From Tubiluchus corallicola (taxonomy: Eukaryota; Priapulida; Priapulimorpha; Priapulimorphida; Tubiluchidae), in the NCBI GenBank assembly GCA_030141605.1, contig JAQGDQ010000035.1, forward strand, positions 819,501 to 883,500: a stretch of DNA of 64,000 nt, given 5' to 3'. This document shows positions 22,481 to 32,796 of the stretch, one piece after another. The notes beneath the pieces are model-generated. The model saw nothing but the letters and a program-made list of their open reading frames with translations, did not search any database and was not told where the DNA came from. A program made the translations under genes and the position numbers. Every line of letters begins with the position of its first letter. Positions within the stretch are counted from its first letter, which is position 1.

Positions 22481-22694
22481 CCAGACGAGCAGCAATTGAA
22501 GCCAAACGTCAACGAAGGAAAGAGAAGGCCCGTCAACCTCAGGTAACTCCCACCATCCAATGTGACAAATGCACCAGAATGTTTCGAGCAAGGATCGGGC
22601 TGTTAAGCCACCAACGTGCCCACCACAGCTAGTAACTTCGACCGAAAGGACAATACTCGGAAACGAGTGAAAGCCGACGACGACGACGACGACG
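22481..22694 (+). mobile_element. Retroelement C-terminal zinc-finger remnant
   Basis: Open frame ending at 22632 with a basic stretch (EAKRQRRKEKARQP) and a C2H2 finger (CDKC, then FRARIGLLSHQRAH). The RxRIGLxSHxRxH finger is, from memory, a common C-terminal end of certain LINE ORF2 proteins. The stop is followed by a (GAC)n run at 22677-22694. No upstream RT remains, so it is a 5'-truncated tail rather than a host zinc-finger gene. Confidence 0.5.
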
Positions 22695-22739
22695 ATATAT
22701 GGATATATAACTGACGAGGCTACAGCTCCAATAATGGCA

Positions 22740-22975
22740 CAATTTTCGACGATCTGTACATCAAACGAAAGGTCCGGGACCCACAGATTTGCCATTGGGG
22801 TTTTATTTTTCGATTTGGGCGCACCGGGAGGAACGGCTGGCGAAAAACCTCCAAGAAACGCCCTTTTTTGAATGTTTTTTTTTGCAAAAAATTGCAAAAT
22901 TTATACCTCATTTCTAGAGAACGGGAACGCGTCAGGGGTGGTGCCGGTAATCGTTGCATAGGTCTTTCGACGGTG
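22740..22975. mobile_element. Foldback element, copy 2 (right half)
   Basis: Homologous to 21775-21976 of copy 1 through the arm, the TTTTTTGCAAAAAATTGCAAAA segment, the 'tttctagagaacggg' segment and the 'ttcgac' end. The left arm is missing. Two copies 0.8 kb apart show that this is a repeat family. Confidence 0.75.
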
Positions 22976-23612
22976 GGTATTATAGTCATATTTAGATTTC
23001 GCGAGAAGGCTACGGCGTCCCGCGACTGGCGTTTTCCCCGGACCCAACCACGCAACTTTTGCAGAAAACTGCTCAAACAGCCTCTAGAAAAACTCAGTTT
23101 GTGTAACTGTTTGGGCATGTTGGGAAAAAAACAAACACTCTATTAATTCCTGTTAATTCTTGATTGGTGGCTACGTCCGCCAAGTAACGAATCACACCTG
23201 TCAGGTTTCTTTAATAAACAAAAAGATAGCACTACTCTGCTGGGCCCAAAGATAATGATTACATAGACCAGCGAATTAAATAGGTATTTCACTTGGCAAT
23301 ACGCAAAAAATTGATTGGTACTTTACTAATTTCATTAATATAGTTGTAGAAATCTACTTTGTATGATAAACGAGAGCAAGATAGCATAGGACTGTCACAT
23401 GTGGTGTCCACAAATCTGCCTGTATCATCCATAAAGCTCTTCATAACTACTGCCACCCAGGCAGTAAGCCCTAATGTCTACCCAGGCAGTAAGTCCTAAT
23501 GTCTACTCTGGCATCTGATATGTAGTTAAAAGCTGGTTATCCAGTCGAGCGAACGAAAGCAATTTTTGAGGCTCCCGGTTATTCTGGCTCAGGGCGATGC
23601 TAACTACGCGAA
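22976..23612. other. Intergenic with one 25-bp tandem duplication
   Basis: At about 23456-23507 the unit CCCAGGCAGTAAGCCCTAAT-GTCTA is present twice with one or two differences. Otherwise nothing recognised. Confidence 0.5.
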
Positions 23613-23912
23613 TTAACCCACAACAGAATATTGGTTGCCTCCTGTGCTTTCCAATAATTTCCATACGTTGTTTGTATAAATTCTCGCATTTTCTGTCCTA
23701 GCTTGCGCGAGTTCTGTTACTGCGCAATGAAGCCATGGTACGGGAAAAGCTGCTGTAGCAAGCCACCATTTCCTGTTACTACGGCTATTCTTCAAAGTGG
23801 CAAAGGAATAATTGATTGGGTTGGATGCAGTTCTACACTCTAGCTTACAACAGTCTTGCAGTCTACGGCAAAAGCTCGCGCACTGATTTCTAATAATGAC
23901 ATGAATCAGCAA
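23613..23912 (-). CDS. Unrecognised ORF, possible exon
   Basis: Minus-strand open frame of about 99 codons, more GC-rich than its flanks, with an acceptor-like ATTATTAG near its start. The N-terminal third is cysteine-rich (CASFCRRLQDCCKLEC); the rest has several Trp residues. No ATG supports an initiating exon and no family is recognised. Low confidence. Confidence 0.2.
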   Translation of the reverse strand: MLIHVIIRNQCASFCRRLQDCCKLECRTASNPINYSFATLKNSRSNRKWWLATAAFPVPWLHCAVTELAQARTENARIYTNNVWKLLESTGGNQYSVVG

Positions 23913-24399
23913 TGTGTTAATGCTCCTTGCTGAACCTTGTATATATTAAAATGAAAGCTAGCTCACGAAGCTCAAATTAGAACAAAGTACGGGAACAAAT
24001 AACATCATCTTATGTGTCACAAAAATAACATCATGATTTTACATGAATGAGTACTGGAAGTTAAGAGCGGTTATTACAAGATTATAATGGATTTTGGTGT
24101 AGGACACAATGACGGGTAAGTTTTTTGCATGAAATTACATTTCTTTGTTACGTAACATTTAGTATAGTCTAAAATATTGTTGACTATACTAACATTGCTA
24201 CAACATTGCTTCAGTTTGTAGTTCCATGTGAATCGTGTAGTACGAATGCAGCGCCAAATACTGTTAGTGTCATTCATTGTAAAGTCATCGTTAATGGTAT
24301 TGGGCTTAAATTGTTTCGTTCACCTTATTGTAGATCTGGGGAACAAATTTTTGGGCGCGATAGCGGCTTCCTTGAAAATCTACCAGATCACCTTAGCTG

Positions 24400-24900
24400 A
24401 CCTTAGTTGACCTTTGACCCTAGTATCGAACAAAAACTGTCCTAGAGACATCAGTGCTTCCAATGTCGAACCGTGGCTTGTAGTGTAACAAATGAAAGGT
24501 TTCAATGAGACAAATTGAAAGGTGAAAGATTGGTTGAGCCATGATCTGCAAGGTATGGATCGAAAAATGTCGGGCAGACAAATGCTCTCAGTATTGAACA
24601 CCAGTAACTTGTAATATAATGTATGTCAGATGAGCGGTACTGAGTGAGGCGATGAACATCCACATTGGGTATAATGTATAATGTATGAGTTACACACACA
24701 TTGGGCTTGACGCCTGACCCTGAGGTCACGGATCAAAGTGTTAAGTTCGAATTTTAGTATTTTGTAGTATATAAAACAAAAAATCTCGGCTAGGCAAATT
24801 GAATTATGTATGTTGAACCGAGACTGATTGACCCGCGACCCAAGGGGACACTTAAATGAAATGGTAATTTTAGGCAAATTGTAGACAGTTTCAAAGGTGA
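24400..24900. repeat. Degenerate ~180-bp tandem repeat, related copy near 37030
   Basis: Two imperfect units marked by 'acttgtaatataatgta' or 'gcttgtagtgtaacaaatg'. The segment 24491-24530 (aacaaatgaaaggtttcaat) matches 37042-37085 (tatcaaatgaaaggtgtcaa). The ORF read on the minus strand is a by-product. Confidence 0.55.
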
Positions 24901-27900
24901 CACTCGTTGAAGGTGACATTATAACCTTTACAGCCTTGATATGGGTCATAGCTGAAAAAATGAAAAGGTCAGATTTCACTGACTTATTATTGTTAAGCTT
25001 AATGTACATATTTTAGTCATTATGAAACAGTTTTTATTAGTTAATGTGCAACAAAGGTTGCTACTTAAAGTATCTGCTGTCACAGAAGTAGACCTTTGCC
25101 CAGGTTTGTCACTGTCATAAACTTTCACAGTTAATTTTTACCTTTTTTTCGCAAATACTTAATGTAAACAAATGATCCATATTTCCTTCTTAAGTGATGC
25201 TGCGCTTGAATACATTGCCAAATTAATATAGTCTAGGTAGTTGAACGTAGTTCGACCCCATAGAAAGAAGAATTTTCTCATCTCCTCCTCAACGGTCACC
25301 CTTGCCCGAATTGCCAACACCCCCAAAAAGAAAAAAAAATTCTTGTATAATATAAAAATGAAGTATAATGGTAAATGTGTGTTAGGCTTATACATGTATT
25401 ATAGCGTACTAATTAAGTGTAGTTAATTACCTATCTACAGCCTGTGTTGATTGAATTTTAAACTGAATTTATGCTCCATTGTACGTTCTGGGCCTTTAGG
25501 GGCAATTGAATTTCAGCAATTTCTGCTAACTTTGGCTAGGTTTTCTCTCAGCCTTTTCATCGGAAATTTTTTGAAATTTTACCTCCTTTTTTCACGTATA
25601 CATTCAGTTCAATAGCTGCATTATAATCACAACCGTAACTCTGCAACCGTCTGGTTGCAAATGTTTCTTTTTGTGTGTTAATGTCCCCAGCTTTTTTGTG
25701 TTTCGTTTCCTGTATACCCTTTCTTGAAGACTTCGATTGCTATGTTTATTTGCCATAATTAGATAAATGCTATTGTAAAAACCTTTTTGTTGACGGAAAT
25801 ATCGTTACGATAAGCACTTCCTTGGGTTTGTTGCTCCACGATAAAAGAAAACAATATACAATAGAAACTGCGGGAAAAATCGAGAACCGCTTGTAGTCGC
25901 TGAGTGAATTGACGTAATCTTAGGAAACCACATCAAGGACGAAGTGTTTTTTGCAGGAAGACACTAGCTAGCAGCATGCATGAATCATTCATTTTAACAG
26001 GAAAATAACGAAAGCAAGTTCGTTTCACTTAACTAAAGTGTTGAGCAGTTATGCAGTTACACATGAACTATGTTATTACTTATGCTAACCTTAAAAATGA
26101 AAGAATTACTTCCAGAATTTGCCCCCCCCCCAAGAAAAAAATTGGTGCCTAGGAAACTGCCTGATTAGGCAAGTGGTAGAGTGGCCCTGAATTGACGCGT
26201 CACATCACTTGCGTTACTGATATATAATTTGCTCCGATTAAATGTAATAGACCAACGCTGAAATCTGGATATACTTTTTAACAAATTTTTAACATTTTCT
26301 TACGACAATTACATATGAACCAGCGCACCAGAGCACATCATCAGTATATACAGAAAAATAAAACTGAAGTAAGACAGTCATCATTTTGCAAGCCAAATCG
26401 ATTCCAGGGTGTTTATTTATTTAAATTCCATCATCAATAGCACGAAATCTAAAGCAATAAATGTAAAATAAAAAGTAGGATAAGAACAAATTTAAAATTT
26501 TCAATTTCTGTACTACACTCAAATAAAATTCCCATATCTATGGTGTTTCGACTGTTCCAATAAAACGTTAGTATATCTACTACGCTCCAACGTTTCAAAA
26601 TTACCCAAAATAGTGTATTACGTCAGTGATTATTAAAATAGTCCTTTGCCTTGTTTTGGTTGGTCAGTTATGGCACATTAGTGTCATATTGTACCCATCC
26701 CACTCACACTCAGACAAAAATGTGTTAGCACATCCCAATTCTTAAGGTATCTTTTAAATTTTATTTGTTTAAACCTTTCCATTTTATACCAGTCCTTATT
26801 ACAGCTACATTTTTTCAAATTCCCCCAAATTTAACCATGCATTAGATTACTTCTTGATCGTCCCTTACAGGTTAGCCTTAGCACCTTAATGGCAAGGCAC
26901 TGCTGACAAAGTTAGATCGGAAAATGGCTACGCAGATCTAAGTTTTTAAAATTTTATGAAGTGACAACACAAGAGAGGCAGCAGTTGCTATGCTAATGAC
27001 GTGAAGATTGTTTCCTGAGCAACTGTACAGTTACCAGTGTAGCAAATAGAATAAAATGCACTTCGCATACTCTGGTTAATCACATTTATCAGCAGTTTTT
27101 TGTGCAGAAAACTCTGGTACTTGCATTTGAAAAAAATTGTGCAATTGGAGTGTAAAATGATGTTACCCAGCAGCGTCAACTAATCATAAGATTAGTTGCC
27201 ATAAATTGAACGATTCCAGCTGTTTTCTTTGTTCTCTTCATTGTTTCTAATGTTTCCAGCAAGTGGCTTTATCACACATGTACGATGGCATAGAATAAAA
27301 ACTACCAGTTTGCAACTGGGCTTACTGTTGCAGCTCTTTAGCAGGGTAAATGCTTAATTCTGTTATGATCTCAGAAGATGGGCACAATAGGGTGAAATGT
27401 TACTGCCTGCAATGAGTTGTTATACAACCATTCCCTGCTGCCCTACAACCATTCCCTAGTAAAAATAAGCAGTGACCTTGACAACCAGCTTACGAGATTT
27501 TACGTTATTGGTCAAATACTGAAATATAATTATGTCTTGTTAAATACTTTGGGAATTTTCAACTGTGTTAGATATATGCAGATGTAATAATTACTATTGT
27601 TTGATGTTAGACAGTTAGAGAGCTATGCGAGAAATGTGTAAGAATCATCACAATGCATTTTTAAAGTCATTATTAGAATTAGAATCATCAGAATCATATA
27701 TTTTTATATGTAGATCACTAAAATTCAGTAATACCAATGCCTCTGTGATATTAATATTTCTTATATTTGTTTACGTGTGTTACTTTTTGTGTTAATAAGT
27801 AAGACAAAAAAGCAATACAATTAGTATTAGTATTTTTATGTGATTTTCCCTTGTCGTTTTTCACCTAATGATAAAACACAGCAGCGATTTTAAACGTCAC

Positions 27901-28789
27901 GCATGTTTCTTTTTTCTGTTTTTGTTAATTATAGAAACACTTATTAAAAACATTCAGATATCAAATTAAAGATTTGTAACCCCAGAATCTTAAAATTTAA
28001 AAATCCGAAAATTCAAAAAATTAAAAGTAAAATTGAAAACTTTTAAAATTCCAAATTTTTAATTTGAAGTGAAAGCTCTTTGGATTTGTCACTTAAAAAC
28101 TGAAAACTTAAAACTAAAGATTTACTAGCTAAAAATTTAACATGCGGTGTCGGCAATTCTTGTTAACCCAGGTTTTAGGCGTCAAGCCCAAGAATTCACC
28201 TTGCAATTGAAGTTTTGACCAGGTTTAGGATCGTCCAAAAATATAACTAAGAACAACTGCGAAAAGGTGGGTCGTGTTAGTTATGATGGTCTGTTAACAG
28301 CAGTGTTTTCCGTTACAGCTCCTATTCTGCTTTGCATTACTATGGTGTGAAATGGAAATTGAGAATGTGATGCACGTTTGTTCTCTGTATAGTTTATCAC
28401 ATAATTTACATCTGACATAGTAGAAACCTTTCTCAATTACATTTTAGAGTTTTTTGAAAGAATAGATGAAAACACAACTCGGATCTAAGGATAGGTTGTT
28501 TTGCAACAATTTTGCCCGTAAACTATTACCTTTTTAACCAAACTTAAAGCTTATTTTGTTGTTTCCCTTAACTCAAATTTTAGATTCTTTTAACCAATTT
28601 TTCATACCTTGTTCTATAACTTGAGGTTACAGGTATGTGGTTATACATGTATTTACGTTACAGATGAAATAAATTACTTTCTATACATTTAGCCTGTTGT
28701 ATAACTGTGACTCACAAGATGAGACAAATAACAGTTTGTGCATATACTGTATATAACTCAAATCTAACAAAAATTTCGTTTTAATGCAG
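24901..28789. other. Intergenic, mostly featureless
   Basis: Includes a CTGATGATG box on the minus strand near 26322-26330 (weak hammerhead-like relic) and an A/T-rich short-period tract at 27960-28145 built from AAAATTTAAAA-like words. No exon is identified until the acceptor at 28789. Confidence 0.45.
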
Positions 28790-28790
28790 G

Positions 28791-29423
28791 ATGGCAGACG
28801 TATTTGCAATGATGTATGTCGATGTGGATGAAGAGTTTGATGATGGTCCACAGAAACCTTTACCAGATCCACCAAAAGCAGCTGATTTTAATAGACAGCG
28901 AGTGTTGCATCTGTCGTTGCTCATCGTTGTTGTAGGACTGGCTTGTATTAGCCTAGAAGTCGTGAAAAGTTTTTATTATGTTTCACTTTTTCACTCAGAG
29001 GTCAACATATATTTAGCCATATTAGTTCCTGTGACAGGACTATTGGGGGTTCTAGCTGCACGAAGGCCTAGACAGTGGATATACGTGTTCCTTCTGTATT
29101 TGATCATTCCCACAGCTATAGCAAGTGTGGTTATTCTTGTGCGCAATGGTTTCATTTGGTATTATCTCCGAAATAATTATGCTGGCTTCATAATAAGCGT
29201 CGAGAAAAGCGCCTGGGAGAATTATTTTAAAGACCAGTTTCAAAATCTTAAACATGAACTGGCGGTTTATTATGGTATCTCAATAGCGGCTGTTGTGTCG
29301 CAGTCAGTAGCTGTCGTGACAATCACCTGGTTGGGTTACTATGCATTCAAGATATTCCAAGTAGCGTGTGCAGTGTGCAGAGACAAACTTGGTGTTGAGA
29401 TCAGTGAAAGTGAACGCGAATAG
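28791..29423 (+). CDS. Four-transmembrane protein, family not recognised
   Basis: A complete 210-residue CDS in one exon. A splice acceptor (TTTTAATGCAG) ends one base before the ATG, so an intron lies in the 5' UTR. The stop at 29421-29423 is followed eight bases later by AATAAA. Layout: an acidic, proline-containing cytoplasmic N-terminus (DVDEEFDD, then PLPDPPK); TM1 about 38-62; TM2 about 71-90; TM3 about 96-124; a 35-residue polar loop with aromatic residues; TM4 about 162-186; and a charged C-terminus ending SESERE. It lacks the CCG motif of tetraspanins and the claudin W-GLW motif. The topology resembles MS4A/TMEM-type four-pass proteins, but I do not assign a family. Confidence 0.75.
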   Translation: MADVFAMMYVDVDEEFDDGPQKPLPDPPKAADFNRQRVLHLSLLIVVVGLACISLEVVKSFYYVSLFHSEVNIYLAILVPVTGLLGVLAARRPRQWIYVFLLYLIIPTAIASVVILVRNGFIWYYLRNNYAGFIISVEKSAWENYFKDQFQNLKHELAVYYGISIAAVVSQSVAVVTITWLGYYAFKIFQVACAVCRDKLGVEISESERE

Positions 29424-29430
29424 AACAAAC

Positions 29431-29436
29431 AATAAA
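29431..29436 (+). terminator. Polyadenylation signal AATAAA
   Basis: Exact AATAAA just after the stop of the four-TM gene. Cleavage would give a very short 3' UTR unless later signals are used. Confidence 0.6.
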
Positions 29437-29844
29437 CAATTGTTATAACGTCATCATTCCCATCGTAACTTGTAATACATGTGCAACTATAAGCAAAAAT
29501 ATTATCATAATAATTGTTGTGCAGATTACAGACAGCATATTCAGGCCTTTTGACAGTCAAAATTTATACCAGCCGTATTCAAAACGCAACGCAACGCTAT
29601 AAAATGAAAAAAGTTTTTCAGAAAATTCCAAGCAACTGGTTTTTACTTTGTTTTGTGAAAACTTCATTAGTGTCCTTCGTGTCCCTTCCATAAAATCAGT
29701 ATCTGGCAATACAAACTTCGATTAATATGTGAGCTTATTTTTACTTTTTTGTGCCGATTGTACTTTTTCTTAGGTATGAACATACAGAGCCGAAGTTTAA
29801 TAGCAAAAACGTCAACAAAGTTTTTAAACAAATAATATATTACT

Positions 29845-30342
29845 AGCTAAACCAGGGGTGTGCAAATTGTCAGACTAGCCGGGCCACATTAAACTTTCCC
29901 GCAATTCCTGCGGGCCACAGGCAGTTTGATCAAGGAGCCAAGTACAGAAAGGCCTAATAACGATTTTTTTGCATCCGACCTGCGTACATCATTACTACTA
30001 CACTCAAGAAACTATTTTAGAAGTTATTAAAATTTATATTACAAACCATATATTTCTACTTTCAGGACAGATAGTGGTAATTTCATTACAATGGATATTA
30101 GTAATGTGTATCATACAGTCTGTGTAGTACAGTGACATTAAGCTACAACCGTCTTGTAAGGGTTAATGGCATCCGATCTAGTAGAAAAAACTACCCGCAA
30201 TATCTTTGGGATTGTGGCATGGACTTCAGCTGGATACACCCACTTAATCGCCCGGGCCGCACTTTCATTAGGTTGACAAATCTCTTCGCGGGCCGCACAA
30301 ATTCTCTCGGCGGGCCGCAATTTGCACACCCCTGAGCTAAAC
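29845..30342. mobile_element. hAT-type MITE with 8-bp target duplication
   Basis: Terminal inverted repeats CAGGGGTGTGCAAATTG are perfect at both ends (29853 and 30334). The element is 482 bp and flanked by the exact 8-bp duplication AGCTAAAC (29845-29852 and 30335-30342). CAGGG-type ends, GGGCCGC-rich subterminal words and an 8-bp duplication are hallmarks of hAT transposons. No transposase is present, so it is a non-autonomous copy. The intact duplication suggests the insertion is not ancient. Confidence 0.92.
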
Positions 30343-30838
30343 CATGAAAAATAATGTGCATATAAACCTACAACAACACACCGTACGACACCTCACACTA
30401 CAACAATTGACACCCACGAACTATAACACCCACATCACCACACCCACTATTAACAGCAACAACAATGGAGAAGTACAAAATCTGCTGCAGATTTGGAAAT
30501 ATACAAATAGTTGAGGACTCAACTCACTTATTTAATGAATTCAGCTGAAACAATTATTATACTGAGCTTGTGACTGAGAATGTTTAAATGTGTTAAATCT
30601 CTTTTCCATTATTCTAAAGAATCGGCGTTACTGAGTGCTTATCATTTTGCAAAGTTCTGTGTTCTCTAGAAGAATTTAAATATAAACTCTGAATTATAAA
30701 ACGCCCCATCAGGCAGTTGTGCAGGAAATTTACACTAAGAATTTCTCAATTTTCTTGCATTCTCAATTATCAGTATTTATCTCTGACTAATTAACGTCCA
30801 GTCAGTAATTCGTCATTCACATCAAATCTTTGAGAAAG
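30343..30838. other. Intergenic, nothing recognised
   Basis: Begins with CAACA/CACC-rich DNA (30365-30470), then AT-rich sequence without coding potential. Confidence 0.5.
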
Positions 30839-31175
30839 AATAGCTAGTACGCAAATTCAAATGCATTTGACACATCACGGTTTACATCCAGAATTACAGC
30901 ATTCTTACAGAGCGCATCACAGCACTGTATTCCGAGACTATTCTTTAAAATAAAAAACGATATTTTTATGAACATGAATAGGCAATATATCACTCTTCTG
31001 GTCTTGCTTGATGTGAGCGCCGCCTTTGATACAGTGAACCTCATCATCCTAATGCAGACACTATGCTTTAAATTTGACATTACCAGAACTGTTTTAATTT
31101 ACTTGGATTGAGGCTTATTTGGAAAATAGGTCACAGCAAGTTTCAGTAAAATGTGTCCTGTCTGAAGAATTCAAT
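30839..31175 (+). mobile_element. LINE reverse transcriptase fragment
   Basis: Plus-strand frame with LLVLLDVSAAFDTVN (RT motif around 31003-31038), then after a one-base frame change EAYLENRSQQVSVK at about 31110-31152. These are consecutive conserved blocks of CR1/L2-like or jockey-like LINE RTs. Stops and the frameshift make it a dead fragment, truncated at both ends. Confidence 0.75.
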
Positions 31176-32565
31176 AGGGCCGAGCAAACACTACCAGAAG
31201 TAAATTTCGAGTTAAATCGAATTTTTGGCTTTCGAATTCGAATCGTATCGAATCGAAAAGTGATTGATTTGTGTAATTAAGAATAAGAACAAAAATAATT
31301 AGGGGTACTTGGCAATCTAGTGAATCTACTTTTAATTACTATTTTGAGTGAAAATGCTTGAGATTATTTGCTTTATTGTCCGTCTTGCAAGTTACCTATT
31401 CATTAAACTTAAAGGATACCAAACAAGTAAATACTTGCTTTTGCAGGCAATGCTAACAACGCAAGTATTTTCTAAATTACTATAATAAGAATCGCAATGC
31501 AAGTCGTAGGTGGGGGTGGGGGTGGTGGTATCTAAAAAACTTTCTTAGACCGTAAGTCATCGCTAAATCTTTTATTTCCTGAAATACGTCGCTTCTCTAA
31601 TTTTTGGATCATTAAATACTATATTATGCTCTGGTATGAGAATAAGGGCTCTTAGACTGAGGGCACTTAGATTGGATTGAATCTTTATGAAATCAAGAAA
31701 ACACTACTTTGCTGACAATTTTTTCAAATAATTGTTACTCTTATAGTCTTTGCATTTCTCAAATCTGCAGGTGCTTATACTCCATTTATCCTTGGCATTT
31801 GTAGTAAAGGAACACAATATTTGGGCACTGAAAGTATCTATTGTGATTGTACAACAAACCTGACTTCAGATTTCACCAAAGATGTGTTGGTTAGAAACAT
31901 TACACAAGAAACATTGAAAAATTCATAAAATGTATTAAACACTGTAAAACAGGCTAAACACATTAAAATTCCCAGACGTTTCTAAACCTAATTTGTGCAG
32001 TATCAGTTGTGTGTACAAACTACAACAACAAAGCTGTTTTTAAAAGTTATGAGTGAATTACCTGTATCTATGTAGAAAACTGTTAACGAGTTGGAAGTGG
32101 AACACATCCATAACAGCATGTTATTCACATAGAATTCTAAGTATTGGTAGAATTCTATGTGAATAACAGAGGAGATTCTATCAATACAAGGTGTCGCAGA
32201 AGTCACTATACACGTCACATTTTCTATTTTTTTGTAGCAAACAATGCAAAACCTATAAAAATAGATATAGATCAACGAAAATCCGAGAACTACTGCATTA
32301 GTAGGCTTTGCTATTTTTGCTACCTTCTTCAGAGACATCAAGAGTCGCAGGGACCTATTCAATGCCAAGTCGGGCATCTTGCATTGAAAAAGTCTCTCAC
32401 AGCTCATGAGAGGTGAGGAAGGGCTGCACTTTGCTGAAGAACTACACGGTTTCTGTGGATGCCACTTTTGCAGGCCTTTGGGGGTGCCAGAGCACCAGTT
32501 AGGTACTTTTTAGACAGAAGTTATTCAACATGTCTTCCGAGTTTAGTAGGTAAGGAAATCACTGA
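31176..32565. other. Region 3' of the aquaporin gene
   Basis: Holds a TTCGAAT-rich tract (31200-31260) and a G-rich patch (31508-31530). At 32120-32167 it has a perfect 19-bp inverted repeat (arms 32120-32138 and 32149-32167, 10-base loop). Minus-strand ORF 32003-32407 passes through the hairpin and is not convincing. Confidence 0.5.
32120..32167. repeat. Perfect 19-bp inverted repeat
   Basis: GTTATTCACATAGAATTCT and its exact reverse complement are separated by AAGTATTGGT. It could be an element terminus pair, a foldback or a chance hairpin. It lies about 0.4 kb beyond the aquaporin stop. Confidence 0.85.
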
Positions 32566-32796
32566 TTATTTTGATAAGCTGCAAGCTTGCTGAGCTTGTG
32601 GTGCACAGACGCCATTTTCAGCATCTGTCATTTCCGTACAATCCGTATTAAGAGTGTCAGTGTTTTGTCTTATGAAGTACGAATCCAGCGTTTGTGAGCG
32701 GAATGTCTGATGCATGCAGTGTGACGCCGACACTCTCGTGTATTCATGTGTAAAAGCTCCGATGATTGCTCCTAATATCGGCCCAACCCAATAAAC
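32566..32796 (-). CDS. AQP: Aquaporin exon 3 (TM6 and C-terminus)
   Basis: The acceptor CTGATTTCAG ends at 32797. The exon codes for 76 residues plus TAA. Confidence 0.9.
   Translation of the reverse strand, partial: VYWVGPILGAIIGAFTHEYTRVSASHCMHQTFRSQTLDSYFIRQNTDTLNTDCTEMTDAENGVCAPQAQQACSLSK

Noticed and set aside
24626-25009. 127-codon minus-strand ORF
   Set aside because: Runs through a degenerate tandem repeat; no domain.
32003-32407. 134-codon minus-strand ORF
   Set aside because: Passes through a perfect hairpin, overlaps an open frame on the other strand, and shows no domain.
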